Source of the DNA: JAPPFW01 sp965231815
GTDB lineage: Bacteria > Actinomycetota > Acidimicrobiia > Spongiisociales > Spongiisociaceae
Assembly: GCA_965231815.1 (NCBI GenBank)
Contig: OZ246890.1
Span: forward strand, 2,108,001-2,172,000
Reading direction: 5' to 3'
Length of the DNA: 64,000 bases
A model generated the notes under the pieces. It did not search any database and was not told the DNA's origin. It saw only the letters and a program-made list of their open reading frames with translations. Every line of letters starts with the position of its first letter. The stretch's first letter is position 1. A program made the position numbers and the translations under genes. Below, piece after piece: positions 17,714-26,606 of this stretch.

Positions 17714-19126
17714 ATGGCCACAGTTGATATCGATATGGGTGCTTACAAACTTGGATGGAGCGACCCGGAGGATGAATACGTATTCAAGCCCGAGAAAGGC
17801 CTTTCCGAAGAGATCATCCGGGAGATGTCGCTCATCAAGGGCGAGCCCGAGTGGATGCTTAACTTCCGGCTCAAGGCCTACAGTCGCTTCCTACGGAGGC
17901 CGATACCGACCTGGGGAGGTGGTGGCCTCCTCGACGAGATCGATTTCGATGACATCTACTACTACGTCAAGCCGGCGGAAGGTCAGGTAAGGGACTGGGA
18001 CATGGTGCCCGAGTCGATCAAGGACACCTACGAGAAGCTCGGAATCCCCGAGGCGGAGCGCAAATTCCTGGCCGGGGTTACCGCTCAGTACGAGTCTGAG
18101 GTTGTGTATCACCGCAACCGGGAAGACCTCGAAGAACTCGGTGTCCTGTTCACGGACATGGACTCGGCGTTACGAGACCATCCCGACCTGGTCAAGGAGC
18201 ACTTCGGGACGGTTATCCCTCCCAACGACAACAAGTTCGCGGCGCTCAACTCGGCCGTGTGGTCCGGCGGTTCGTTTATCTACGTTCCGCCCGGCGTGCA
18301 CGTTGACCAGCCGCTCCAGGCCTACTTCCGGATCAACTCCGAAAACATGGGTCAGTTCGAGCGCACCTTGATCATCGTTGACGAGGGGGCGTTCTGCCAC
18401 TACGTCGAAGGTTGCAGCGCGCCGGTCTATTCCACCGATTCCCTCCACTCGGCGGTGGTTGAGATCATTGTCAAACGGGGTGGACGGTGCCGGTACACCA
18501 CCATCCAGAACTGGTCCAACAACGTCTACAACCTGGTGACCAAGCGGGCCGCCGCCTACGCCGATGCCACGATGGAATGGGTCGACGGCAACATCGGTAG
18601 CAAGCTAACTATGAAGTATCCGGCGGTTTGGCTGATGGAGCCGGGGGCCCATGGTGAGGTACTGTCTATCGCTTTCGCAGGTTCGGACCAGCACCAGGAT
18701 ACCGGCGCCAAAATGGTCCATGCCGCCCCCAACACCACTTCGACGATTCTGTCGAAGTCCATCACCAAGGATGGGGGACGAGCCGGTTACCGGGGATTGG
18801 TGAGGGTGGAACCGGGCGCGGAATCAGCGAAATCCTTTGTCCGGTGCGACGCGCTCATCCTCGACGACGAAAGCCGCTCCGATACCTACCCGTATATGGA
18901 GATCGAGGAGGCGGATACCGAAATCGGTCATGAGGCCACGGTGTCCAAGGTAGGTGAAGAGCAGCTCTTCTACCTGATGAGCAGAGGTTTGACCGAGGAC
19001 GAGGCTACCTCCATGGTGGTCGCCGGATTCATCGAACCCATCGTCAAGGAGCTCCCCATGGAATACGCGGTGGAGATGAACCGACTGATCGAATTGAATA
19101 TGGCGGCCGCCGGCGCGGTTGGTTGA
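17714..19126 (+). CDS. sufB: Fe-S cluster scaffold subunit SufB
   Basis: 470 residues, the normal SufB length. SufB forms the SufBC2D scaffold on which new Fe-S clusters are built. The N-terminus has GLSEEIIREMS and EPEWMLNFRLKAY; the core beta-helix contains PPGVHVDQPLQAYFRIN, EGAFCHYVEGCSAP and the C-terminal SRGLTEDEATSMVVAGFIEP shared with SufD. The ATG at 17714 follows GTGGGAG at a fair distance. The 109-base gap upstream has TACAAT around 17636 as a possible -10. Unusually sufB stands alone: the next suf genes are 3.6 kb downstream after unrelated genes, whereas most actinobacteria keep sufBDC contiguous. Confidence 0.97.
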   Translation: MATVDIDMGAYKLGWSDPEDEYVFKPEKGLSEEIIREMSLIKGEPEWMLNFRLKAYSRFLRRPIPTWGGGGLLDEIDFDDIYYYVKPAEGQVRDWDMVPESIKDTYEKLGIPEAERKFLAGVTAQYESEVVYHRNREDLEELGVLFTDMDSALRDHPDLVKEHFGTVIPPNDNKFAALNSAVWSGGSFIYVPPGVHVDQPLQAYFRINSENMGQFERTLIIVDEGAFCHYVEGCSAPVYSTDSLHSAVVEIIVKRGGRCRYTTIQNWSNNVYNLVTKRAAAYADATMEWVDGNIGSKLTMKYPAVWLMEPGAHGEVLSIAFAGSDQHQDTGAKMVHAAPNTTSTILSKSITKDGGRAGYRGLVRVEPGAESAKSFVRCDALILDDESRSDTYPYMEIEEADTEIGHEATVSKVGEEQLFYLMSRGLTEDEATSMVVAGFIEPIVKELPMEYAVEMNRLIELNMAAAGAVG

Positions 19127-19238
19127 TCGCCGGGTCACTCTCTGAAGGAGCACCCACCCCGTTCACTCCCGGCAGGGTAATAGAGTCAAGGTTGCCCTGT
19201 CCGGCAGTGGCCCAGACGCCGAACGTGGATGGGAAGCC

Positions 19239-20123
19239 CTACAACTCCAGCAGGTACTTGAGCCCGCAGGAGAACGACGGATGGCGGAGCTTCGCCAAGG
19301 CACGTTTCTCGATCTGGCGCACATGCTCACGGGTCATACCGAGCATGTCACCGATTGCGGTGAGCGTGTGAGGGTCCGATTCCCCTAATCCGTAGCGTTT
19401 GGTGATCACCAAACGCTCGTTGGGTTCGAGGACTTCCAGAGCATCCTCTATATGGCGGCGGCGAAGTATGGTCGCCGCGTATACGAAGGGATCGGTGGCG
19501 GTTTTGTCCTCCACGAGGTCACCGATCGCCGCGCTGCTGTCCTCACCTATCGGCCGGTCCAGCGAGATGGTGCTGTACGGGGTTTCAAGGGCGGCATTGA
19601 CTCTTTCCACATCCAAGCCGCTTGCTTCGGCGATCTCCTCGCGGGTCGGGTGTCTCCTGAATTGCTCCGTCAGGATGACCGAGGTTTCCTTTACCGTCCG
19701 GACGATGTCAACCATGTGAACCGGGATCCGGATGGTGCGGGACTGGTTCCCGAGGCCGCGAGTGATGGCCTGGCGTATCCACCATGTGGCGTAGGTGGAA
19801 AACTTGAATCCCTTGCGCCAGTCGAACTTCTCGACAGCTCTTATGAGCCCCAGATTTCCTTCTTGGATCAGGTCGATGAGGTCTAGGCCCCGGCCGGTGT
19901 AGCGTTTGGCGATGGAGATGACCAAGCGAAGATTGGACTTGATGAAGACGTCCTTGGCTTGCTCGCCCCGCTCTACGAGGCGGTTAAGCCTGCGCCTCTC
20001 GACCGGGTCCTGGTCGGATTCCAGTTCGACCTGTGCCCATGTACCGAGTTCCATGGCGCGGGCCAACGCGACCTCATCTTTGGCCTCGAGGAGTGAGTGT
20101 TCTGACACCTCCTCGAGATACAT
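19239..20123 (-). CDS. RNA polymerase sigma factor, sigma-70 family (SigA/SigB type)
   Basis: 294 residues. The ATG at 20123 is the only start after an in-frame TGA 66 bases upstream. Region 1.2 begins at once (MYLEEVSEHSLLEAKDEVAL); region 2 has the LIDLIQEGNLGLIRAVEKFD and FKFSTYATWWIRQAI signatures; region 3 (HPTREEIAEASGLD) and region 4 (TREHVRQIEKRALAKLRHP) follow. It lacks the long acidic N-terminal region 1.1 of the principal factor, so a SigB/HrdB-like non-essential or alternative primary-type factor is the likelier role. Convergent with sufB, divergent from the lipoprotein gene. No clear Shine-Dalgarno site. Confidence 0.92.
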   Translation of the reverse strand: MYLEEVSEHSLLEAKDEVALARAMELGTWAQVELESDQDPVERRRLNRLVERGEQAKDVFIKSNLRLVISIAKRYTGRGLDLIDLIQEGNLGLIRAVEKFDWRKGFKFSTYATWWIRQAITRGLGNQSRTIRIPVHMVDIVRTVKETSVILTEQFRRHPTREEIAEASGLDVERVNAALETPYSTISLDRPIGEDSSAAIGDLVEDKTATDPFVYAATILRRRHIEDALEVLEPNERLVITKRYGLGESDPHTLTAIGDMLGMTREHVRQIEKRALAKLRHPSFSCGLKYLLEL

Positions 20124-20371
20124 ACCGACGGTGTCGGCGAGCGGTAAGGTCTGCCGCGCTACGATCGCACTTCTCCCGTGTTCCCCTCAATACCTGAGAG
20201 ATGGCAAAGTATCACCCTCAGAAAGATTTCGCAATGTCACGCCCATCACGGGGGTTGATTTCCCGGTTCCCGGGTTACCCAGAGGTAATCGGGTTGCCAG
20301 TTGCTTTCACCTCGTCGGCTACCGGGCGACTATTCTTCCGAGTCCGCGCCCCGTTTCGAGAGGAGTGGCTG
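20124..20371. other. Divergent promoter region, no recognised element
   Basis: About 250 bases between the divergent sigma-factor and lipoprotein genes. An open frame runs in phase with the lipoprotein gene from 20201 but has no signal-peptide logic, so it is treated as untranslated. No riboswitch or clear operator was recognised. Confidence 0.35.
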
Positions 20372-21952
20372 ATGAACAATCTTCGGCTCGCCTGCAGAGC
20401 CCGGGATAATCAGGCGTGGCGGCGGGTGATCAGCGTGGTCCTTCCGGCGATTCTGGCGAGTTCATGCGTGGCCCCGTCGGTGGTTGTGATAGGGGAGACC
20501 CCGATCCCCCCTCCGGAACAAGTTCCCACCGTGGCGGTGCAGGTGTCGGACGAGGCCGGGGTTCCCATCGTCGGCGCGACGGGGACGGTAGGCGAAGTCC
20601 GAGTAGTTACCGACGCATCGGGGATGTTTCGGGTTCGATGGCAGGGGGATGTAGTCCCGGTCTCGGTCGAAGCGGACGGTTTCTTTCCCGCCGCGCTCGC
20701 CGTCAATGCCTTCCAGGAGGAGCCGCTGGAGCTAACACTCCGCGACGTGGTGCTGCGCGGTTTCGTTCTCGACGAATCCAATACCGGCATTCCGGCCGCC
20801 TCGGTAACGCTGGGCGATGATGAATCGATCACCGATCAGTCAGGCCGTTTCCAGTTCGTGAGGGCTCTGGAGGGAACCATCAACGTTACAAAACCAGGGT
20901 GGCATGACACCGAGTTCGTCTGGACCGGCGAGGCCTTGGTGGAAGAGATCAAGATGGATCCCAAGGTGATCAGGGCCCTTCACATCGCATTTAACGCCTT
21001 TACCGAGCCGAACATGTGGCGGGACCTCCTCAAGGTGGCGGAGGAAACCGTGGTCAACGCTTTGGTGATCGATGTGAAGGACGAGTCCGGTCGGGTCTTC
21101 TACGACACGGGTGTCGAACTTGCCTACCGGGTAGGCGCGGTGGACACGTTGTACGACGTGGATGAGGTACTCGCCGAGATGGACCGTATCGGGCTTTACA
21201 AGATTGCTCGCATAGCGACGTTTCAGGATCCCATCGCTGCTAGGAAGGTTCAGGAGCTTGCCATTTACGATTCAGCAGCGGATCAACCCTTCCGGATGGG
21301 TGACCAGTACTTCCTCGACCCGACCGACCAACAAGCTCGCGCCTACGGGTTGGATCTGGCCGAGGATGCTTGCCGGAGAGGATTCGACGAGATCCAGTTC
21401 GACTACGTTCGCTTCCCGGACGGTTTTCCGAAAGGGTTCCCAGAACATATTCGTTTCGACGCCGACAGTGCACCGGAGGCACGGGCCGCCGTTATCACGG
21501 AATTTCTTGAGGAGGCGGGAAACCGGCTCCATCCCCTCGGATGTGTTGTGGCCGCTGACATATTCGGTTTCATAACCTCCGTGAGAGGGGATGGAGGTAT
21601 CGGGCAAGAACTCGGCGCCCTTTCCCATACGGTGGATGTCCTCTCGCCGATGGTCTATCCGAGCCATTACTCACGAGGATGGTTCGGCCTCGACGTTCCA
21701 AACGATCATCCGGGAATCGTGGTAGCGGAAGCACTCTCGGACGGGATCGAACGGGTGGAGGGCTCGGCCGTGATCCGGCCGTGGCTACAGGACTTCTATT
21801 ACAACCCGGCACAGGTTCGCGAACAGATCGAGGCCGCCGAACAACGGTCTCTGGGGTGGATGCTGTGGAACGCGCGCAGCAGGTTCCAGGTGGCGGCGCT
21901 GGAAGTGGCCTCCCCGGTGGAATCCGGCCTGCTAGGCGACGAAGCCGGGTAA
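20372..21952 (+). CDS. Lipoprotein with DUF4015 putative glycoside hydrolase domain
   Basis: 526 residues from the ATG at 20372 (GAGAGGAG upstream). A positively charged N-terminus and hydrophobic stretch end in the lipobox LASSC, so the protein should be anchored outside the membrane. Two carboxypeptidase-regulatory-like beta modules follow (about residues 55-190: VSVEADGFFPAALAV, GRFQFVRALEGT). The C-terminal 300 residues are a TIM-barrel DUF4015/GH-like domain: NALVIDVKDESGRVFYDT, FDEIQFDYVRFPDGFP with the likely catalytic Asp/Glu, VAADIFGFIT and DVLSPMVYPSHYS. It probably cleaves a polysaccharide or cell-envelope glycan; the substrate is unknown. Confidence 0.85.
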   Translation: MNNLRLACRARDNQAWRRVISVVLPAILASSCVAPSVVVIGETPIPPPEQVPTVAVQVSDEAGVPIVGATGTVGEVRVVTDASGMFRVRWQGDVVPVSVEADGFFPAALAVNAFQEEPLELTLRDVVLRGFVLDESNTGIPAASVTLGDDESITDQSGRFQFVRALEGTINVTKPGWHDTEFVWTGEALVEEIKMDPKVIRALHIAFNAFTEPNMWRDLLKVAEETVVNALVIDVKDESGRVFYDTGVELAYRVGAVDTLYDVDEVLAEMDRIGLYKIARIATFQDPIAARKVQELAIYDSAADQPFRMGDQYFLDPTDQQARAYGLDLAEDACRRGFDEIQFDYVRFPDGFPKGFPEHIRFDADSAPEARAAVITEFLEEAGNRLHPLGCVVAADIFGFITSVRGDGGIGQELGALSHTVDVLSPMVYPSHYSRGWFGLDVPNDHPGIVVAEALSDGIERVEGSAVIRPWLQDFYYNPAQVREQIEAAEQRSLGWMLWNARSRFQVAALEVASPVESGLLGDEAG

Positions 21953-21961
21953 CGATTAACT

Positions 21962-22654
21962 GTGAGCGTCCGAGAGTTCGAGCAGTTACAGGAAGCCCTT
22001 GTCGAATGTCGGCTATGTCCCCGGCTGGTTGCGTGGCGGGAGGAGGTGGGAGCGACTAGACGCGCCAAGTTTGCCGATCATGACTACTGGGCGCGTCCGG
22101 TTCCCATGCTGGGTTCGTCCGCTGCCCGCCTGCTGATTGTCGGTCTGGCGCCCGGAGCGCACGGATCGAACCGCACCGGGCGTATGTTTACCGGGGACCG
22201 GTCCGGCGAATGGCTATTTCGCGCTCTCCACCGGGCCGGGTTTGCAAACCAGCCGGACGGGGTCAGGCGCGGTGACGGGCTGGAACTGATCGACGCGGCG
22301 ATTACTTCCATCGTCAGGTGCGCACCACCCCGCAACCGTCCCACCCCGGCGGAGCGCAACACCTGTGCCCGGTGGATCGAACGGGAACTCGATATGTGTC
22401 ACCGGGTGCGGGTGATCGTAGCGTTGGGCGGGATGGCCTTCGACCAGGTCCTTCGGCTGGGAATACCGCGCGGTTGGAGGGTGGCCCGTCCTCGTCCGCG
22501 CTTCTCCCACGGCAGCGAGTTGGATCTGGGGCCTGACGCACCGGTATTGCTCGGGTGCTACCACCCGTCACAGCAGAACACGTTCACGGGTCGGTTGACC
22601 GAGGACATGCTGGACGGGGTATTCGGGCGGGCTGCCGAACTGGTCGGCAAGTGA
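21962..22654 (+). CDS. Uracil-DNA glycosylase, type 5 (UdgB-like)
   Basis: 230 residues, start GTG at 21962, nine bases after the preceding stop. It removes uracil and related bases from DNA. Iron-sulfur ligands appear in CRLCPR near residue 17 and in VRCAP and NTCARW. Motif A GLAPGAHGSNRTGRMF lacks the usual catalytic Asp/Asn, as in family 5, and motif B is GCYHPSQQNTFTG with the active-site His. Length agrees with the family. It shares direction with the lipoprotein gene but no functional link is obvious. Confidence 0.9.
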   Translation: MSVREFEQLQEALVECRLCPRLVAWREEVGATRRAKFADHDYWARPVPMLGSSAARLLIVGLAPGAHGSNRTGRMFTGDRSGEWLFRALHRAGFANQPDGVRRGDGLELIDAAITSIVRCAPPRNRPTPAERNTCARWIERELDMCHRVRVIVALGGMAFDQVLRLGIPRGWRVARPRPRFSHGSELDLGPDAPVLLGCYHPSQQNTFTGRLTEDMLDGVFGRAAELVGK

Positions 22655-22743
22655 TCGAAGCGCCGGTTTCGCACTAGCGGCCGGTGGGGATACCATGGCC
22701 ATCCCGATTACTATCAACTTCTGCCTTCCTGGAGGATCGGTCC

Positions 22744-24015
22744 GTGCCCGGATCAACACCCTACTTAGACGCCGTGCGGCACTCTGACGCCGCGCCCCCG
22801 TGGCTTGAGTCGTCTCGCCGTCGGGGGTTGGAAGCATGGTCAGGACTCTCCATGCCCGATCGGAAGGATGAGGACTGGAAATACGTCGATCTGGACTTCG
22901 CGCTTGATGAGTTCCGGCCGGCCGGGGAACCGTCCCGGACTCTCGGTAATGACGAGTACGTCGATGCGCTGGGAGATGTGAGCGGTCACCTGACCATTGT
23001 TGACGGGACGGTGGTGGCGGCCGAGGCGGATGAGGTTGTTGTAGGTGGGCTCTTGGATGTCGACGAGGCGAGCGTGGCGCCGCGCTACCGGTCCGCTGTC
23101 TTGCCGGAGATAGATATATTCAGCGCCGCCAACCACGCTTTTGCCCCTTCGGGAGGGGTCGTTCTGCTCCCTGCCGGCCGGGCGGTATCAGCTCCGGTGC
23201 TGGTGGATGTGCAATCGGTAGCCGACGGCGCGGCCGGTTATCCCCACATCACGGTGGTGGGGGGCGCCGGATCGGAGGGATCCGTCGTATTGCTCTACCG
23301 GTCCGCTCCCGACGCCTCCGTACTAACCAGCCCGGTCGTGGAGGTGCTGGCCGGCCGGAACGCCCATCTATCGGTGTCGGTTGTCCAGCACCTGGCACAC
23401 TCCGCCCGAATGGTGGCCCATCATCATTTCGTGGCGGAACGGGACGCTACGGTGCGGATTGATGAGATCGGTCTGGGCGGAAGCTACGCCCGCCAGAGGT
23501 TGGGTATAGATCTGGCCGGGCTCGGGTCGTCGGTAAAGATGGGAGGCATCTACTTCGGGGATGGGAGCCAGGTATTCGATTACCGGATCTACGTCACCCA
23601 CCAAGGACCCCGCACGACATCGGATATCTTCCTGAAGGGTGCGGTATCCGACCAAGCACAAGCAGTGTGGACGGGTCTGATGCGGGTCGAGAAGCCGGCC
23701 GTGGGGACTTCCGCGTTCGAGACCAATCGAAACTTGGTCCTGTCAGACCGAGCCAAGGTGCACTCCGTACCTAACCTCGAGATCCTCACAGATGACCTTC
23801 AGTGCGGCCATGGTTCGTCCTCCGGGCCGCTTGACAAGGAACAGCTCTATTACCTGATGAGCCGGGGACTACCCCGTGACCGCGCGGAACGCCTGCTCAT
23901 CCAGGGATTCTTCGACGAGATACTTTCCGGTCTGGCGGTAGCCGATCTGGCCCCTCCGTCTCGCCGCGCGGTTACCGAGAAGTTCGCCGTCGCCCAAAGG
24001 AGGAGGGGACTATGA
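22744..24015 (+). CDS. sufD: Fe-S cluster assembly protein SufD
   Basis: 423 residues from the GTG at 22744, which has GGAGG nine bases upstream; an ATG-like frame opening at 22684 lacks a ribosome site. SufD pairs with SufB and SufC in the cluster scaffold. The N-terminal helix carries DRKDEDWKYVDL (the usual RxxEDWRYTxL). The beta-helix core and the C-terminal CGHGSSSGPLDKEQLYYLMSRG with the conserved Cys/His pair are intact. Its stop overlaps the Rieske gene start (ATGA), starting a three-gene operon with the ferredoxin and sufC. Confidence 0.95.
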   Translation: MPGSTPYLDAVRHSDAAPPWLESSRRRGLEAWSGLSMPDRKDEDWKYVDLDFALDEFRPAGEPSRTLGNDEYVDALGDVSGHLTIVDGTVVAAEADEVVVGGLLDVDEASVAPRYRSAVLPEIDIFSAANHAFAPSGGVVLLPAGRAVSAPVLVDVQSVADGAAGYPHITVVGGAGSEGSVVLLYRSAPDASVLTSPVVEVLAGRNAHLSVSVVQHLAHSARMVAHHHFVAERDATVRIDEIGLGGSYARQRLGIDLAGLGSSVKMGGIYFGDGSQVFDYRIYVTHQGPRTTSDIFLKGAVSDQAQAVWTGLMRVEKPAVGTSAFETNRNLVLSDRAKVHSVPNLEILTDDLQCGHGSSSGPLDKEQLYYLMSRGLPRDRAERLLIQGFFDEILSGLAVADLAPPSRRAVTEKFAVAQRRRGL

Positions 24016-24338
24016 CAAGCTGGGTAAAGATAGGCAGTGTCGAAGACTTCCCCGAAGGCGGGTCGCGGGTTGATGTATCCGGGCGCCGCTTAGCCATTTT
24101 CCGGATCGACGGAGACTTCTATGCCATCGGGGACCGGTGCAGTCACCAGGAGGCGTCGCTGGCGGAGGGAGAGGTGTTCGACTACGACGTGGAGTGTCCC
24201 CTCCACGGCGCCGAGTTCGATGTGAAGACGGGAGAACCGAGGTCGTTGCCGGCCACCCGACCGGTCCCCACCTACCGGGTTCGGGAGGAGAACGGAGCAG
24301 TGATGGTAAGGATCGAATCCGGCCGGGAGGAGGTATGA
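24012..24338 (+). CDS. Rieske-type [2Fe-2S] ferredoxin of the suf operon
   Basis: 108 residues. The cluster ligands are in CSHQEASL (CxH) and CPLHGAEF (CxxH), separated by 15 residues, the pattern of non-heme oxygenase ferredoxins. ATGA overlaps couple it to sufD upstream and sufC downstream. Rieske ferredoxins occur at this place in many actinobacterial suf operons and may bring electrons for cluster assembly; that role is inferred from context. Confidence 0.92.
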   Translation: MTSWVKIGSVEDFPEGGSRVDVSGRRLAIFRIDGDFYAIGDRCSHQEASLAEGEVFDYDVECPLHGAEFDVKTGEPRSLPATRPVPTYRVREENGAVMVRIESGREEV

Positions 24339-25141
24339 CCCAGCCCGCCCTCCGGGTTGAAGGTCTTACGGCATCCATCGGGGAGCTTGAGATACTGAAA
24401 GGGGTCGACCTTGCGGTCCCGTTCGGCGAGGTACACGCCATTATGGGTCCTAACGGTTCGGGCAAATCCACGCTGTGCCATGCACTGGCCGGATATCCCG
24501 GCTACCGGGTGTCAGGGAGAATCCTGGTTGGCGGTACGGCGGTTACCGACCTTCCGACCGACGAGCGGGCCAGAGCCGGCCTTATGCTGGGATTCCAGTA
24601 TCCCGTGGGGATCCCGGGATTGGATCTAGAGGTATTCGTGGAGGAGGCGGCCCTATCTCTCGGAATGTCGCCGGCCCAGGCCCAAGCCAGGATCGAGGAG
24701 GCGGCCCGGCAATTCGGCATGGAGCGATTCCTGGTTCGGGCGGTCAACGGGGATCTCTCGGGAGGGGAGAAGAAGCGCTCCGAGATCTTCCAGATGGCGG
24801 TTTTTCGGCCCAGGGTGATGGTGCTGGACGAGATCGATTCCGGTCTCGACATCGACACGGTCAGGCAGGTGGCCGGTGCGGTAGCAGACATGCGCAGCGA
24901 TGACATGGCGGTCCTGATGATCACCCATTACAGCCGGATCCTGGACTATGTGCAGCCCGACCGGATTCATGTGATGATGGGCGGGCGCATTGTTGTGTCG
25001 GGAGGTCCGGAGCTGGCTGATGAGCTGGAAGCCGGCGGTTACGGCGGGGTGCGTTCCCGCTTGGGTTTGGTAGACCCGACACCCTCCCGACCCGAGCCGA
25101 TGGTTAGCGATCTCTTCACCGATACACCGTTCGATCTATGA
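24335..25141 (+). CDS. sufC: Fe-S cluster assembly ATPase SufC (first paralogue)
   Basis: 268 residues. ABC-type ATPase of the SufBC2D complex. ATG at 24335 overlaps the preceding TGA and has GGAGGAG upstream. Walker A is GPNGSGKST, the Q-loop lies in GFQYPVGIPGLD, the signature is LSGGEKKRSEI and Walker B is VMVLDEIDSGLD, all as in SufC. A C-terminal tail of about 25 residues beyond the ATPase fold is longer than usual. A second SufC gene lies at 33606-34364 and its Q-loop region (FQYPEVISGVT) differs clearly, so these are two paralogues, not a recent duplication. Confidence 0.95.
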   Translation: MTQPALRVEGLTASIGELEILKGVDLAVPFGEVHAIMGPNGSGKSTLCHALAGYPGYRVSGRILVGGTAVTDLPTDERARAGLMLGFQYPVGIPGLDLEVFVEEAALSLGMSPAQAQARIEEAARQFGMERFLVRAVNGDLSGGEKKRSEIFQMAVFRPRVMVLDEIDSGLDIDTVRQVAGAVADMRSDDMAVLMITHYSRILDYVQPDRIHVMMGGRIVVSGGPELADELEAGGYGGVRSRLGLVDPTPSRPEPMVSDLFTDTPFDL

Positions 25142-25350
25142 GACCGGTCCCTGCGTCAAGACGGTGCTCCCGAGTACCGCGGGCGGATGGCGTCGAACGG
25201 AGTTGATCGGGATGTTCCCGCCACGAGTTTGACGCTCGTCCCTCTCCCGAGAAGGTGGTTCTCATCGTCTTCTCAGGTTCCTCTCAGCTAAAACACAGAT
25301 CGCCGCCTCATACTGGGTTCCAATTAGAAGCTGGCGAAGGAGAAGGCTCT
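25142..25350. other. Intergenic region before the His-rich membrane protein
   Basis: About 210 bases. The second half holds the phased TCTCA repeats described separately. No small gene or RNA recognised in the rest. Confidence 0.4.
25260..25287 (+). promoter_or_regulatory. Three phased TCTCA(T/G) repeats, candidate response-regulator operator
   Basis: TCTCAT at 25260, TCTCAG at 25271 and TCTCAG at 25282 are spaced exactly 11 bases apart, about one helical turn. Phased direct repeats are the usual binding pattern of OmpR/PhoB-family regulators, and MprA-type sites contain a CTCAG core. The site lies about 65 bases upstream of the His-rich membrane protein start. An OmpR-family regulator gene lies 3 kb away at 28216. 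Confidence 0.55.
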
Positions 25351-25875
25351 TTGCGAAAATACATGATTCCGGCCGCGGTACTACTTGTCTTGGTAATCGG
25401 GACTGTGGCGTGGGCATCTGTCGGCCGTCAGGGACCCAAAGTTGAAGGATCGATCGGTGGACCGGGAGTTCTGGAGGAGGTTCTCGGGGATCTGGTCGAG
25501 GATGGAACCATCACCCAGAATCAGTCCGACGCCATAGTTACCGCTATCGAAGAGAGAAAGGCCGAGGCCCACGCTACCTGGGAAGAACATAAGTCACAGT
25601 TGGCGACGTTCTGGGAGGACGGGATCCTGACCTCCGAAGAGATCGAACAACTGCCGATGGCGAACTGGATCACCGATCCGGACGGGCCACTGGCCGAGGC
25701 GCTGGAAGACGGCAGTATTACCAAAGAGGAACTCGACGAACTCTCCCGCTATCGGGGCGGGCATCGAGGACGGTCCGGGTCCTGGCATCGCGGAGGACAC
25801 GAAGAAGGTCGCCGGCATCACGAATCGTTGAATGCCGACAAAATGTCCGGCACAACGAGTACCCTGTCCGTCTAG
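25351..25875 (+). CDS. Membrane-anchored or secreted protein with His-rich tail, unknown function
   Basis: 174 residues from the TTG at 25351, preceded by GGAGAAGG. An N-terminal hydrophobic segment (IPAAVLLVLVIGTVAWASV, residues 6-24) is a signal or anchor. The exported part is acidic and helical, with three repeated dipping motifs of the type LVEDGTITQNQSDAI, WEDGILTSEEIEQL and LEDGSITKEELDEL, each a DG(x)IT-acidic loop resembling a calcium- or peptidoglycan-linked helical repeat. The tail holds seven His and many Arg/Gly and might bind metal. No family recognised with certainty. The phased repeats upstream suggest control by a two-component system. Confidence 0.7.
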   Translation: MRKYMIPAAVLLVLVIGTVAWASVGRQGPKVEGSIGGPGVLEEVLGDLVEDGTITQNQSDAIVTAIEERKAEAHATWEEHKSQLATFWEDGILTSEEIEQLPMANWITDPDGPLAEALEDGSITKEELDELSRYRGGHRGRSGSWHRGGHEEGRRHHESLNADKMSGTTSTLSV

Positions 25876-25905
25876 CAGACGTAATTGGATTCCAGCTCGA
25901 TAACC

Positions 25906-25943
25906 AACGGGTCCCGGTCCTTCCTCCCCGGCCGGGACCCGTT
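25906..25943. terminator. Convergent hairpin, probable bidirectional terminator
   Basis: AACGGGTCCCGG (25906-25917) pairs perfectly with CCGGGACCCGTT (25932-25943): a 12-bp stem with a 14-base loop, between the convergent His-rich protein gene and vapC. No long T-run, which is common for high-GC actinobacteria. Confidence 0.65.
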
Positions 25944-25949
25944 ACCGCA

Positions 25950-26345
25950 TCAACCGACCGCCGGGAAGATATCTACCTCATATTGGTTGAAGGCAAGGTC
26001 GGATGTCATTATCGGAACACCGATCACAATCGCTTGTGCCACCAACAGCCGGTCGAATGGATCTCTATGGTGGACGGGCAGGTCCTCCACGCGAAGTGCG
26101 TGAACATGTTCGATCGGTAGCGGCGTTAAGTTGCTCGTACGGATTCGCTCGGTTACGTATTTGGAAGGCGGATCGGAAAGCGGAAGCCTACCAATCGCGT
26201 ACTTGATCCCTATCTCCCATGAACTGGCGGCCGAGAAGAGCAGGGTGTTGGAACCATTCGTCAGGATCGACCGGGCTGGACCTGACATCCGCTGGGGCGA
26301 AACGTGCATCCACAAGAACACCTGGGTGTCGATGAGGATCGTCAC
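25950..26345 (-). CDS. VapC-type PIN-domain toxin
   Basis: 131 residues. PIN-domain ribonuclease of the type-II VapBC class. The acidic residues are in ILIDTQVFLW (first Asp), the Glu of SSWEIGIKYAIGRL, and DPFDRLLVAQAI and IMTSDLAFNQYEV (later Asp residues), so the active site looks complete. The ATG overlaps the stop of the antitoxin gene (ATGA). Length and pattern match the VapC subgroup with a Phd/YefM antitoxin. Nothing indicates decay. Confidence 0.9.
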   Translation of the reverse strand: MTILIDTQVFLWMHVSPQRMSGPARSILTNGSNTLLFSAASSWEIGIKYAIGRLPLSDPPSKYVTERIRTSNLTPLPIEHVHALRVEDLPVHHRDPFDRLLVAQAIVIGVPIMTSDLAFNQYEVDIFPAVG

Positions 26346-26572
26346 CTGTCGAAGAGCCTGAGCAGATCATCCGGTAGAGGATCGTTGAAGCCCTCCGGCA
26401 CGTCGAAGGCGCCGATGTCCCGACCCAGGACGCGGTCGGACGGCTTCTCGATTCCGACCAACTTGGCGACCGGTTTCCCCCCGCGGGTAATCAGGATCTC
26501 CTCGCCGGCGTTGGCCCGCCTGATTAGCCGCGAAAGGTTGGTTTTGGATTCGTGAACTCCTACTGATGTCAC
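26342..26572 (-). CDS. Phd/YefM-type antitoxin of the VapC toxin
   Basis: 76 residues from the GTG at 26572. The open frame continues upstream into MITE-2 copy D, but that part reads through the element and has no ribosome site. VGVHESKTNLSRLIRRANAG and EEILITRGGKPVAKLV form the Phd/YefM DNA-binding and dimer domain; the acidic C-terminus FNDPLPDDLLRLFDR should bind the toxin. Translationally coupled to vapC. The direct repeats at the start are a likely autoregulatory operator. Confidence 0.88.
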   Translation of the reverse strand: MTSVGVHESKTNLSRLIRRANAGEEILITRGGKPVAKLVGIEKPSDRVLGRDIGAFDVPEGFNDPLPDDLLRLFDR

Positions 26573-26595
26573 CTTGTGTCCAATTCCTTGTGTCC
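26572..26595 (-). promoter_or_regulatory. Direct repeat GGACACAAGG at the antitoxin start, candidate operator
   Basis: On the minus strand GGACACAAGG occurs twice, separated by AATT, the second copy running into the GTG start codon. The 14-base period and the position fit autoregulation by a toxin-antitoxin complex. MITE-2 copy D lies 12 bases further upstream, so the original promoter may be displaced. Confidence 0.45.
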
Positions 26596-26606
26596 GACTC
26601 CGTCTA